64,000 bases of DNA, from the NCBI GenBank assembly GCA_963756025.1, contig CAVWMF010000008.1, forward strand, positions 434,001 to 498,000, in the 5' to 3' direction. Of the stretch, positions 20,305-28,504 are shown one piece after another. Under the pieces are notes generated by a model. It was not told the DNA's origin and searched no databases. It saw nothing but the letters and a program-made list of their open reading frames with translations. The translations under genes were made by a program, and so were the position numbers. Each line of letters starts with the position of its first letter. The first letter of the stretch is position 1. The stretch comes from Bog-473 sp963756025. GTDB lineage: Bacteria > Actinomycetota > Acidimicrobiia > Acidimicrobiales > RAAP-2.

Positions 20305-20733
20305 GTGGCGCCACGCCAGTCACTCGAGCCGTCCCGCCGGCCGGGCGACTACGCGTTCGCGCACCGCCTCCGGACCCGATTTGCGGAGACCGACGCCATG
20401 GGGATCGTGCACCATGCGGCGTACCTGCCGTACCTCGAGGAAGCGCGGGTCGAGTATCTGCGTCACCTCGGTCACCCCTATGCCGAGGTGCGCCGGAGCG
20501 GGCACAACTTCGCAGTGCTCGAAGTGTCCGTGCAGTATCGACGACCGCTCCTGTTCGACGAAGTCGTCGATGTCTCTGTCGCGGCGGGTGCGGTGAGCCG
20601 TGCCACGTTCCAGCTGGCCTATCTGCTCATGGTCGGAGAAGAGGTGCGGGCGACGGCGGTCACCGTGCACGGGTGCGTCGACAGCTCCGGGAAGGCGATA
20701 CGGCTTCCAGCGTGGGTCGGTGAAGTGCTGTAG
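20305..20733 (+). CDS. YbgC/4-hydroxybenzoyl-CoA-type acyl-CoA thioesterase
   Basis: A 142-residue hotdog protein. FAETDAMGIVHHAAYLPYLEEAR has the family Asp in ETDAMGIVHH, matching the catalytic Asp of 4-hydroxybenzoyl-CoA thioesterase, and VQYRRPLLFDEV follows. The reaction is hydrolysis of an acyl-CoA to the free acid and CoA in the cytosol. Start is a GTG at 20305, three bases after the previous stop. No frame break is present; from here to about 63.8 kb frames are clean. The two thioesterases probably act in fatty acid or aromatic acid turnover. Confidence 0.85.
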   Translation: MAPRQSLEPSRRPGDYAFAHRLRTRFAETDAMGIVHHAAYLPYLEEARVEYLRHLGHPYAEVRRSGHNFAVLEVSVQYRRPLLFDEVVDVSVAAGAVSRATFQLAYLLMVGEEVRATAVTVHGCVDSSGKAIRLPAWVGEVL

Positions 20734-20739
20734 GCGGGC

Positions 20740-21102
20740 TCAGTCGACGAGGTTGCCGCGCAACTCCCAGCGATTTCCGGCCGGGTCCTGGCAGAAGAGC
20801 GTCCGGCCTGCGCCACCGTCAAATGTCTTGTACTCGTAGTCCGACTTGTCGAACTTGGCCCGAAGCTCGTTGAGCGAGTCGCCCAGGTCGACGGCGACAT
20901 GGGCCCGGGACGAGGGGTGGTGATCGGGGTCCTCGCTTAGGTGGATCTGCGTGCCGTCCTCTCCCTCGAACCACTTGGCCTGGGGCGGTGTGCCCGGCGT
21001 CAACTCCATGCGTTCGTAATTCAGATAGTCGACGAGGAACGCCGCCTCGGCGTCAGCTCCGTCAACGGGAATCGAGAGGTTCACATGGTGGAGTCGGAGC
21101 AT
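20740..21102 (-). CDS. VOC family protein
   Basis: About 120 residues: MLRLHHVNLSIPV begins a first beta-alpha-beta-beta-beta unit, and LFCQDPAGNRWELRG closes the second with the usual metal-ligand region. Histidine in HHVNL and glutamate in WELRG are the positions that hold metal in this family. I chose the ATG at 21102; an in-frame ATG at 21111 (MRVMLRL) is equally possible and no ribosome site decides it. It converges on the thioesterase gene with 6 bp between. Function beyond VOC fold is unknown. Confidence 0.78.
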   Translation of the reverse strand: MLRLHHVNLSIPVDGADAEAAFLVDYLNYERMELTPGTPPQAKWFEGEDGTQIHLSEDPDHHPSSRAHVAVDLGDSLNELRAKFDKSDYEYKTFDGGAGRTLFCQDPAGNRWELRGNLVD

Positions 21103-21194
21103 GACGCGCATCGTACCAACAGGCGGGTCGTCGGACCACAGTGTTCTCGGCCGGCCTGCCGGCCGGCCCTCCCGTCGGGCGCCGCACGCTCTTT

Positions 21195-21926
21195 TCAGGA
21201 GAATCGTCGAAGACGTCCGATCAGGGTCGACGTGAGGTGCTGTTCGAACGGGGGCGGAAACGGGGTGCCCGTTGCCGTACACGCAAGCGTCACGACAGTC
21301 CGGTCATGCTGGATGTAGTACAGATCGACATAGACGTTGGCCGTGGCGGCCCCGCTCTCGATCGGGGTCTCGATCCGGAAAGCCTCGACTGCGTTGCCCG
21401 GATTCGAAAAGGGGATCATCGTCACGGCGACATCGCCGATTGTGGTGGCCGTCGCGCCCGATGCCCGGATGACGTCTTTAATTGCGCCCACGACCACCTG
21501 GCGGATGCACCGGGGTGCCTTGGCACTCCGTGTGGCGTCGACCGCGGTTGTTGCGGCGCCCACCGATCTGGCCACGCTCACCGTATCCTGCACCGACTGA
21601 CCGCCGTCCGCGGCGATGAAGCGCGATCGGCGGGTTGTCCTGCTGAGGCCCGACAGGAGACTCGAGTCATGCCCCAGGCAGCGCCCCAATTGCGTCGCGA
21701 ATCTTTTGTCATCAGCCGTCGGTTTCCCAGACCTCGAGCTCCAGCCGTCGGGAAGATCGGCTTGGCGCAAGACGACCCGGCCGGGATCGAGGTTGATCGT
21801 TCCGTGCTTCGATTCCGCCGTCGCGGCGGAAGCGCCGGCCGCTGATGAAGCGCCCGTGGAGGCGATGGCCACCAGGGCGAACGTCCCCGCCAATTGCCTG
21901 ACCCGGAGCGAAGGGAGTCTCGGCAC
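21195..21926 (-). CDS. Secreted protein of unknown function
   Basis: A 243-residue protein with a signal peptide: basic start RLPSLRVRQ, hydrophobic segment LAGTFALVAIASTG, then an Ala-rich cleavage zone near residue 35. The mature part has two Cys at about residues 82 and 139 and a further Cys near the end (VVTLACTATG). Its overall pattern, with QSVQDTVSVARS and TIGDVAVTMIPF, is like extracellular sensor or LpqN/PknH-type solute domains, but I do not recognise the family. It is divergent from a secreted GDSL hydrolase, so the two may share a promoter region and act together outside the cell. Confidence 0.65.
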   Translation of the reverse strand: MPRLPSLRVRQLAGTFALVAIASTGASSAAGASAATAESKHGTINLDPGRVVLRQADLPDGWSSRSGKPTADDKRFATQLGRCLGHDSSLLSGLSRTTRRSRFIAADGGQSVQDTVSVARSVGAATTAVDATRSAKAPRCIRQVVVGAIKDVIRASGATATTIGDVAVTMIPFSNPGNAVEAFRIETPIESGAATANVYVDLYYIQHDRTVVTLACTATGTPFPPPFEQHLTSTLIGRLRRFS

Positions 21927-22068
21927 CCCTGAAGGATAGATGACGGTGCTCCCGCCCTCATTCGGTCTCCACGCGGTGTGCGGTCACGTCAGAGAAGCCG
22001 GGCTATGGTGCGCCGGACCGACCACATCGACAGATGGGGGCAGAGATGGGCCCAGTAACGGCGAAGTG

Positions 22069-23163
22069 ATGCACCGCCGACATCGATCGATGAGGTACCT
22101 CGGCACGCTGGCAATGGTGCTCGTGGCTACTGCCCTCGTGGCCGCAGAATGGGTACCCGCCGCGTCGGCGATGCCGCCCCTGAAAGGCACGAGCAAGATC
22201 GCCACGTGTGTGGTTCCGGGATCAACGGGGCAATCGACGAAGTGGTTTGCCCGCTACCAGGTGACCGAAGGCGCACACAGATCCGAGATCCACGTCGTGA
22301 GCACCGGCGAGCAGTCCAGCGTTGCAACGTCGTCGGCCGCGAACCTGCACCCCTGGGTCATGACGTGGACCGCCCCGAATCGACGGCCGACCACCGTACG
22401 AAAAGCCGGCACCGATATCGGGAGTGCGACATTTTCGGCGGAGAAGATGCAGATACTTTCGCCCGACGGGCAGTGCATCCTCTACCTGTCCGCCGTCCCG
22501 ACCGCTCAACACAAAGTTGCCGTGATCGGCGACAGCGTCTTCGCGAATATTGCGCAGACGGTGGTGAAGACCGCTCTGGGCAATGAGTCCTATGCGCAGT
22601 CGTGGCAGATAAGCGCCACTTCGGGGAATGGATGGAACGCTACGCCGGTCTCCTGGCCGCTGCAGGTCGTCGGCGGCGACTGGGCCCTCGATTCGGCCCG
22701 GGGCATGGCGGCGAGCCACCCGTCGGCTCTCGTGGTCGAACTCGGCGCTGACGATGCCCTCCGTGCGGTGTTCGCCTCCGCCCTGTCGGATCTTCCTCTG
22801 GTCCGGCAGGTCCTGAACGGAGTCTCGAACAACATCAGCGAATTCATCGATCAGGAGTCCTCGGTCGTTCCTTGCACCGTGCTCGTCACCGCCCCTAGTT
22901 TCGAAACGCCGATATTCGGAGCGGGTGAGACGTACGTCACCGAGGCGGACCTCGTCAACTCGATCATCAAGACACAAGCCTCGCAACATCGCGGTGAAGA
23001 TGTGCGGCTCGCCAACTGGGCGGCCTTGTCAGCGTCGCACCACTCTCCGTCGGGACCGGCCAGAGATTGGTTCACCTCGGGCGACAATGTGCATCCGAAT
23101 GTGGCGGGACAACGGGCGCTGATCTCCCTCATCCACCGGGTCATCGGGACCTGCGCGAAATAG
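22069..23163 (+). CDS. Secreted SGNH/GDSL-type hydrolase
   Basis: About 364 residues. The start at 22069 gives a signal peptide with basic residues HRRHRSMRY, a hydrophobic run LGTLAMVLVATALVAA and an AxA site (PAASA). VAVIGDSVFANIA is block I with the nucleophilic Ser, and FTSGDNVHPNVAGQ is block V with the catalytic Asp and His. An Asn-x-Asp block III equivalent is not clear: VVELGADDALR lies where GxND is expected, so the oxyanion hole differs from the classic form. It probably removes acyl or acetyl groups from an extracellular lipid or polysaccharide. The upstream ATG at 22090 would shorten the signal peptide. Confidence 0.78.
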   Translation: MHRRHRSMRYLGTLAMVLVATALVAAEWVPAASAMPPLKGTSKIATCVVPGSTGQSTKWFARYQVTEGAHRSEIHVVSTGEQSSVATSSAANLHPWVMTWTAPNRRPTTVRKAGTDIGSATFSAEKMQILSPDGQCILYLSAVPTAQHKVAVIGDSVFANIAQTVVKTALGNESYAQSWQISATSGNGWNATPVSWPLQVVGGDWALDSARGMAASHPSALVVELGADDALRAVFASALSDLPLVRQVLNGVSNNISEFIDQESSVVPCTVLVTAPSFETPIFGAGETYVTEADLVNSIIKTQASQHRGEDVRLANWAALSASHHSPSGPARDWFTSGDNVHPNVAGQRALISLIHRVIGTCAK

Positions 23164-23188
23164 CCGTCCCCGTCGCGCCATCCCGCGC

Positions 23189-24433
23189 TCAGATCCCCTT
23201 GTAGATCTGGCCGTCCTTCATCACGAAGCGGACATCCTTCGTCACCGTGATGTCCTCGGACGGGTCGCCGGGGACGGCGACGATGTCGGCCAGATAACCG
23301 GGCGCGAGGCGACCGAGATCGTGCTCGCGCTCTACGAGCTCCGCACTCGTCATCGTCGCCGCCCGCAGCGCCTGCAGAGGGGTCATGCCGCGATCGACCA
23401 TCGCGATCAACTCGTTGGCCTGGGAACCGTGGGGGATCGCCGGTGCGTCCGAGCCACAGGCGATCTTGACGCCGGCGGCGATCGCCTTGGCGAGCATCTG
23501 CCGGGCCTGGGGAAAGACTTCGGCCGCCTTCTTCTGCAGGATCGGATGGATCCGGTCGAGGGCCATGTGATCGGCGAGCGCGCAGGTACCGACCAGGAAG
23601 GTCCCTTTCTCGGCCATCAACAGGACGGTCTCGTCGCTGGCCATAGACCCGTGCTCGATGCAATCGACCCCGGCCCGGATACAGGCGCGAATGCCGGCAT
23701 CGCCGTGGGCATGGGCGGCCACGCGTAGTCCGGCCCGGTGTGCCTCGTCGACGATGGCCTCCAGCTCCTCATCGGAGTACTGCTGGGCTCCCGCTGCGGT
23801 GCTGAACGACATCACGCCACCGGACGCCGAGATCTTGATGACCTTGACGCCGTACTTGATCTGATAGCGCACCGCTTTGCGGACCTCGGGCACTCCGTTC
23901 GCGATGCCCTGCTCCACGCTCTGGGGCATGATGCCGGGCGCCAGCCCCTGGAACATCGTCGGGTCCAAGTGGCCGCCGGTCGGGGTGATGGCATGGCCGG
24001 CGGCGATGATGCGTGGGCCGGGGAAGAATCCCTGGTCGACGGCGCGGGCCAGATCGACGTCAAGCAGGAAGCCGGCGGTGTAGACCATCAGGCCCAGATT
24101 CCGGACGGTCGTGAAGCCGGCCATCAGTGTGGTGCGGCAATTCACCGCGCCGCGCAGGGTCCGGTAGACCGGCGAGTCCTTGACCCCGTGCATCGGGTCC
24201 GGCAACCCGTCAGGCCCACCGGGCCCACCGATGAGCATGTTGAGCTCCATGTCCATGAGGCCGGGCAGGAGTGTCACGTCACCGAGGTCCACTTCGGTGG
24301 CGGGGCTCGGGAGCTCCGTGGGGTTCACCCCCACGATCTGGTTGCCGTCGACCACGATCACCGCCGGTGACCGGACCTCGCCCGCCTCGATGTCGAGCCA
24401 TCGGTCGGCCCTCAGGATGGTCACGCTGCTCAT
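23189..24433 (-). CDS. Metal-dependent amidohydrolase family protein lacking the HxH motif
   Basis: A 414-residue TIM-barrel protein related to imidazolonepropionase and organophosphate-type amidohydrolases. Later metal sites are visible: the barrel lysine in YGVKVIKISASGG, the His pair VAAHAHGDAG, DCIEHGSM, and the catalytic Asp in IACGSDAPAIPHGS, with a C-terminal LAPGYLADIVAV. The first metal motif, usually PGLIDxHxH, is PGLMDMELNML here, so both His are replaced. From memory some mycobacterial relatives share this. Metal binding may be mononuclear. A GGAGGATCTCCC ribosome site supports the ATG at 24433. Substrate is unknown; a peptide, lactam or carbamate is typical. Confidence 0.82.
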   Translation of the reverse strand: MSSVTILRADRWLDIEAGEVRSPAVIVVDGNQIVGVNPTELPSPATEVDLGDVTLLPGLMDMELNMLIGGPGGPDGLPDPMHGVKDSPVYRTLRGAVNCRTTLMAGFTTVRNLGLMVYTAGFLLDVDLARAVDQGFFPGPRIIAAGHAITPTGGHLDPTMFQGLAPGIMPQSVEQGIANGVPEVRKAVRYQIKYGVKVIKISASGGVMSFSTAAGAQQYSDEELEAIVDEAHRAGLRVAAHAHGDAGIRACIRAGVDCIEHGSMASDETVLLMAEKGTFLVGTCALADHMALDRIHPILQKKAAEVFPQARQMLAKAIAAGVKIACGSDAPAIPHGSQANELIAMVDRGMTPLQALRAATMTSAELVEREHDLGRLAPGYLADIVAVPGDPSEDITVTKDVRFVMKDGQIYKGI

Positions 24434-24539
24434 GGGAGATCCTCCTCGTCGTTCCGCTCGCGGCCTTCATGGTCGCACGAAGCATCCCCCCGGCGCGAGA
24501 ACGATGTGCAGGCGAGGGTGTGACCCGGGGTGCGGAGTG

Positions 24540-25112
24540 TTACCCCCGTGGACGACCTGGCCGAGCGGGTTTTCGTGGCGTCGGCAGTTCGGCATCGACG
24601 TGCTCGGCGAGTGCACATGGGTTGTCAACCGGGTCGAATGCGTTGATCCGCGTCGCCAGCACGCGTAATTGCGAGCGGAAGGCGTCTCTTGACGTGTTGT
24701 CGAGTGGTGCGAGGAGCTGCGCCTCGGCGGCTTGCAGGCGAATGTCGAGTTCGAGCAGCAACGCAGCGCCTTGCTCGGTGGAGACCAACCGGCGAGCGCG
24801 TCGGTCCGCCGGATCGGGGCGCCGCTCGATGAGGCCCGCTGTTTCGAGGTCGTCGATGAGGTAGGTCATCACCGTGCGATCGATACCGAGGTGTTGGGCC
24901 AGGGCGAGCTGGCTGCTGACCGTTCCGTGGGCGGCCGCGGCGAGGACCTGATAGCCGCGTGGCCCTCCGGGGAGCGCGGAGACCGCTGCGTGTGCAGCGG
25001 CGACGTAGGCCCGGAAGACCACGCCGAGTCCCCAGCCGAGGTCATCGGCCAAGGCGTCGTCACATCCGGGACCGGCGACCGGTTCTCCTGCCGGGTTCGC
25101 GACGCCGCTCAT
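24540..25112 (-). CDS. MarR family regulator
   Basis: A 190-residue winged-helix protein with SQLALAQHLGIDRTVMTYLIDDLETAGLIERR (helix-turn-helix) followed by the wing PDPADRRARRLV. It has longer N- and C-terminal tails than the smaller MarR protein at 18.2 kb. It is divergently transcribed from an FAD oxidoreductase, and the space between holds nested inverted repeats. Regulation of that oxidoreductase is likely. Start is the ATG at 25112. Confidence 0.85.
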   Translation of the reverse strand: MSGVANPAGEPVAGPGCDDALADDLGWGLGVVFRAYVAAAHAAVSALPGGPRGYQVLAAAAHGTVSSQLALAQHLGIDRTVMTYLIDDLETAGLIERRPDPADRRARRLVSTEQGAALLLELDIRLQAAEAQLLAPLDNTSRDAFRSQLRVLATRINAFDPVDNPCALAEHVDAELPTPRKPARPGRPRG

Positions 25113-25142
25113 CCGACCATCCTACGAGCCCGTCCGGTCCTG

Positions 25143-25183
25143 CAGATGTTCGCTTGCACAGATCATCTGTAGCTCATATGATC
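25143..25183. promoter_or_regulatory. Nested inverted repeats between MarR and FAD oxidoreductase genes
   Basis: ACAGAT-C-ATCTGT at 25158-25170 is a perfect palindrome. CAGATG at 25143 pairs with CATCTG at 25164, and GATCAT at 25161 pairs with ATGATC at 25178. All fall in the 85-bp divergent region, where a MarR dimer would bind and control both genes. Confidence 0.55.
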
Positions 25184-25197
25184 TTCGGGAGAGCGTA

Positions 25198-26343
25198 ATG
25201 GAGAGAGCGGGAGACGGAATGCCGACGACAGACGAAGCAAGGCGCCCGCGGCCCACGGTCGTGGTGGTCGGGGGCGGCTATGGGGGCGTCACCGTCGCCA
25301 AGGCCTTGGACGAGACAGCCGATGTCGTGCTGGTCGAGCCGAAGGACGCGTTCATGCACAACGTGGCCGCACTCCGGGCATTGGTCGACCTCTCCTGGTT
25401 GCCCCGGATCTTTCTGCCGTATGGGGGATTGCTCGCCCATGGCCGGGTGGTGCGGGATCGTGCGGTCAGGGTCGAGCCCGGGCTCGTCATCACCGGATCG
25501 GGCGAGGAGATCGTGGCCGATTACGTGGTGTTGGCGACCGGATCGAGTTACGCCTTTCCGGCCAAGACCGATCTGGTCGATACGGACAAGGCACAGGAGC
25601 AGGTCCGCGCGGCCCACCGCGCACTCCAACAGGCGGACCGGGTGCTCCTCGTCGGTGCCGGTCCGGTCGGCATCGAGTTGGCCGGTGAGATCCGCGCCGT
25701 CTGGCCCGACAAGCACATCGCCCTCCTGGACGAGCGGGAAGATCTGCTGGGCGGCCCGTATCTGCCGGAGTTGCGGGCCGAGTTGCGGCGCCAGCTGAAG
25801 GAGATCGACGTCGAACTGGTCCTCGGCAGCCCGCTACGCCGCGCCCCGGCGTCGGCCCCGGGCGAGCTGGCGACCTTCACCGTGGTGACCGAGAACGGCG
25901 GCGAGGTGACGGCGGACATCTGGTTCCGCTGTTACGGCGTCGTGCCCAACAGCGACTACCTCGGCGCGTCGCTCTCGGCGGCACGCCGGGCCGACGGGTA
26001 CGTCGAAGTCGGCCAGACGATGCAGGTCGTCGGCCAGAGGACGGTCTTCGCCCTCGGCGACCTGTCGACGGCCGACGCCAAGATGGCGGGGTTCGCCGGG
26101 CATCAGGCCGCCATAGTGGCGGCCAACATCAACGCACTGGCAGCAGGGAGCGCCGCGTTGGAGGACTACCGATCGGTGGGAACGGCGATCGCTATTCCGC
26201 TCGGGCCCGAGGGCGGGGCGGGGCAGTTTCCGGGCCAGGACGAAATCGTGGGGCCCGAGGTCATCTCCAACGCCAAGGGCCAGCACATGATGGTCGAGAG
26301 ATTCGCGGAGCTCTTCGGCCTGGCGGTGGAGGCCGGCGGATAA
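25198..26343 (+). CDS. FAD-dependent NAD(P)H oxidoreductase, FSP1/NDH-2-like
   Basis: A 381-residue two-dinucleotide-binding flavoprotein. The FAD motif is VVVGGGYGGVTVAKAL, the NAD(P)H motif VLLVGAGPVGIELAGEI, and the FAD pyrophosphate Asp is in FALGDLSTAD. The size and text match the AIF-M2/FSP1 and small NDH-2 group, which reduce quinones or act as ferredoxin reductases. No transmembrane segment or C-terminal amphipathic tail of NDH-2 is obvious. The start at 25198 is used; ATG 25219 (MPTTDEA) is possible. The nearby MarR gene and palindromes suggest induction by a small molecule. Confidence 0.8.
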   Translation: MERAGDGMPTTDEARRPRPTVVVVGGGYGGVTVAKALDETADVVLVEPKDAFMHNVAALRALVDLSWLPRIFLPYGGLLAHGRVVRDRAVRVEPGLVITGSGEEIVADYVVLATGSSYAFPAKTDLVDTDKAQEQVRAAHRALQQADRVLLVGAGPVGIELAGEIRAVWPDKHIALLDEREDLLGGPYLPELRAELRRQLKEIDVELVLGSPLRRAPASAPGELATFTVVTENGGEVTADIWFRCYGVVPNSDYLGASLSAARRADGYVEVGQTMQVVGQRTVFALGDLSTADAKMAGFAGHQAAIVAANINALAAGSAALEDYRSVGTAIAIPLGPEGGAGQFPGQDEIVGPEVISNAKGQHMMVERFAELFGLAVEAGG

Positions 26344-26461
26344 CCGCGATCGACGGCCTCGAAGCAGACCCACCGGCGGGAAGGGCCTGCCGGGTACATT
26401 GAGGGGCGGCGGGCAACCACGCTGCCGAGCGAAATGTTGCAAGGACAAGAGGGGGCACGAG

Positions 26462-27388
26462 ATGCGGGCTGTACGGAATGCCCCACCTGATGTCGAGATC
26501 GTCGATGTCGATGAGCCCGAAGGTGACGGCGAGCTCGTACGCGTTGCCGGTGCAGGCATCTGTGCCTCCGACCTGCTCTACCTCGAGTACGGCAGCCGGG
26601 AGATCGCCGGGCACGAATTTGCCGGGATTCTGGACGACGGCACCGCGGTGGCCGTCGAGCCGATGTTCGGGTGTATGGCGTGTCCGCAATGCGAACAAGG
26701 GAACTTCAACCTGTGCGCGGCCGGACCCACGGCGCTCGGGATGCTCTCCGCGGGTGGAATGAGTGAATATTTTCGTGCGCCGCTGCGCTGCATGACGCCG
26801 CTCCCGGAAGGATTGGATGTCAGGGATGCGTCGTTGGTCGAGCCTGCGTCGGTGGCGTGGCACGCGTGCCACATCGGTTCGGTCGGCCCCGGCAGCAGGG
26901 TCGCCATCGTGGGTGGCGGGGCGATCGGGATTCTGGCGGCGGCCTCGGCGCAGACCATGGGCGTCGAGGATGTGGCGATCGAGGCCCGGCACCCGCACCA
27001 GTTCGATGCCCGCGACCTCATCGGAGCGGTGGCCCCCTCAGGCCAGTACGACGTGGTGCTCGAAACCGGGGGGAGTGAAAGCTCGCTCCACCGGGCCGTG
27101 GAACTCGCACGGCCGGGCGGTGCCGTCGTCTATATCGGGGTGTTCGGTGACATTGCATGGCCTCACGCAGCGTCCTTCACCAAGGAGGTGGCCATCCGAC
27201 CATCACTGGGCTATTGCGGCCACGAAGGGCGCCGTGAGTTCGCCGAGGCCGCGGACATGCTCGCCCTCCGACCGGAGCTGGCCGAGACGCTCATTACACA
27301 CCGCTTCCCGATCGAAGATGCGCAGGAAGCATTTCGCGTCGCACGCGACAGATCCCAGGGAGTTTTTCGCGTCGTCGTCCAACCTTGA
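26462..27388 (+). CDS. Zinc-dependent alcohol dehydrogenase (MDR family)
   Basis: Medium-chain dehydrogenase of 308 residues. Catalytic zinc ligands are the Cys in AGICASDLLYL and the His in AGHEFAG with a Glu next to it. A structural-zinc lobe is visible in CMACPQCEQGNFNLC, four Cys. NAD-binding is at VAIVGGGAIGILAAASA. It is short for the family (usually 340-380), lacking some loops in the catalytic domain. Start is the ATG at 26462. The gene lies in a run of oxidoreductases with two SDRs and a P450, and probably oxidises an alcohol intermediate in that pathway. Confidence 0.85.
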   Translation: MRAVRNAPPDVEIVDVDEPEGDGELVRVAGAGICASDLLYLEYGSREIAGHEFAGILDDGTAVAVEPMFGCMACPQCEQGNFNLCAAGPTALGMLSAGGMSEYFRAPLRCMTPLPEGLDVRDASLVEPASVAWHACHIGSVGPGSRVAIVGGGAIGILAAASAQTMGVEDVAIEARHPHQFDARDLIGAVAPSGQYDVVLETGGSESSLHRAVELARPGGAVVYIGVFGDIAWPHAASFTKEVAIRPSLGYCGHEGRREFAEAADMLALRPELAETLITHRFPIEDAQEAFRVARDRSQGVFRVVVQP

Positions 27389-27458
27389 TCACGAGCGGAC
27401 GACGCAGACGGTGTTTCCACCCGCCGGCATTCTCCCTCGGGGACCGAAGGAGATCCTG

Positions 27459-27507
27459 ACGTAATCGGGCTATCTTACGTTTCGTCCGACAGTTGGCCAA
27501 CGAAACG
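27459..27507. promoter_or_regulatory. Two inverted repeats before the first mycofactocin SDR
   Basis: ACGTAA at 27459-27464 and TTACGT at 27475-27480 form one inverted repeat with a 10-bp gap. CGTTTCGT at 27478-27485 and ACGAAACG at 27500-27507 form another with 14 bp between, ending 13 bp before the start codon; TTGGCCAA lies inside it. The first is operator-like; the second could be an operator or an mRNA hairpin near the ribosome site. Confidence 0.45.
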
Positions 27508-27520
27508 AGGGGGAACAACC

Positions 27521-28378
27521 ATGGCGGGTCGCATGGAAGGGAAGGTTGCGTTCATCACGGGCGCGGCGCGTGGGCAGGGCCGGAGCCATGCCATCCGCCT
27601 CGCCGAAGAAGGCGCCGACATCATCGCCATCGACATCTGCGAGCAGATCGAGTCGAATCTCTACCCGCTTTCCACTCCGGAGGATCTGGCGGAGACCGTG
27701 AAAGCGGTCGAGAACCTCGATCGCCGGATCATCGCCCGACAGGCGGACGTGCGTGATCGCAACGCGTTGGCGGCCGTCGTGGATGAGGGTGTGGCCGAGT
27801 TCGGCCACCTGGACGTCGTGGTGGCCAACGCGGGAATCATGCCGATGGGAGTGGAGAACCCGATGGACTTCGTCGACGCCACTGACGTGGACCTCATCGG
27901 GGTCATGAACACCGTCGCGGTGTCGATTCCCCATCTCCCCGACGGTGCGGCGATCGTCGTCACCGGTTCCAACGCCGGGTTGATGCCCGGCACCACCGAA
28001 ACGGGATCCATGGGAGCGGGTGGCTCCGGCTACTCCTGGTCCAAGCGGACGCTTGTCGGCTACGTGGAGCAGATGGCGCTGATTCTTGCGGCGCGGATGA
28101 TCCGGGTCAACGCGATCCATCCCACCAACGTCAACACCCACCTCATCCACAACAAGGAGCTCTACCAGGTGTTCCGGCCGGACCTCGAGAATCCGACGCG
28201 TGAGGACGTGATCCCGGCATTCACCTATTTCCAGGCCATGCCGATTCCCTACGTGGAGCCCGTCGACATTTCGAACGCCGTGCTCTTCCTCAGTTGCGAC
28301 GAGTCCCGCTACGTCACGGGTCAGCAGCTGCGCGTCGATGCGGGCTCGCTGCTCCGGTGGCCGAACGGGCCCAAGTAG
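27521..28378 (+). CDS. Mycofactocin-coupled SDR oxidoreductase
   Basis: A 285-residue SDR of the TIGR03971 group. GKVAFITGAARGQGRSHAIRLA is the cofactor motif with RGQGRSHA, typical of SDRs that keep NAD bound and pass electrons to mycofactocin. DIIAIDIC, VVVANAGIMPMG, and the catalytic GSGYSWSKRTLVGY (Tyr-x-x-x-Lys) are visible, with HPTNVNT and a C-terminal SRYVTGQQLRVDAGSLLR. The extra loop after DIC (about residues 30-50) is another mark of this group. It is 55-60% like the second SDR at 29.8 kb by eye, so these arose by duplication around the P450. No mycofactocin maturation genes are in the window. Confidence 0.88.
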   Translation: MAGRMEGKVAFITGAARGQGRSHAIRLAEEGADIIAIDICEQIESNLYPLSTPEDLAETVKAVENLDRRIIARQADVRDRNALAAVVDEGVAEFGHLDVVVANAGIMPMGVENPMDFVDATDVDLIGVMNTVAVSIPHLPDGAAIVVTGSNAGLMPGTTETGSMGAGGSGYSWSKRTLVGYVEQMALILAARMIRVNAIHPTNVNTHLIHNKELYQVFRPDLENPTREDVIPAFTYFQAMPIPYVEPVDISNAVLFLSCDESRYVTGQQLRVDAGSLLRWPNGPK

Positions 28379-28444
28379 GACGTCCGACGAAGACCGTCCC
28401 CGACCCCGGGGACCTCGTCCCGGGTGCTTTGAGCCTCGGGCATA

Positions 28445-28470
28445 TTGGTGTCATAATCCCTTGACACCAA
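28445..28470. promoter_or_regulatory. Inverted repeat TTGGTGTCA-N8-TGACACCAA upstream of P450
   Basis: Two exact 9-base arms at 28445-28453 and 28462-28470 with 8 bp between, 35 bp before the P450 ATG. It contains a TTGACA (28461-28466) that resembles a -35 box, so a bound regulator would block or replace the polymerase. A TetR- or GntR-type site is likely; no such gene is next to it. Confidence 0.65.
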
Positions 28471-28504
28471 ATAATCACCAATCGCAACTGGGGTGGGTCC
28501 AACC

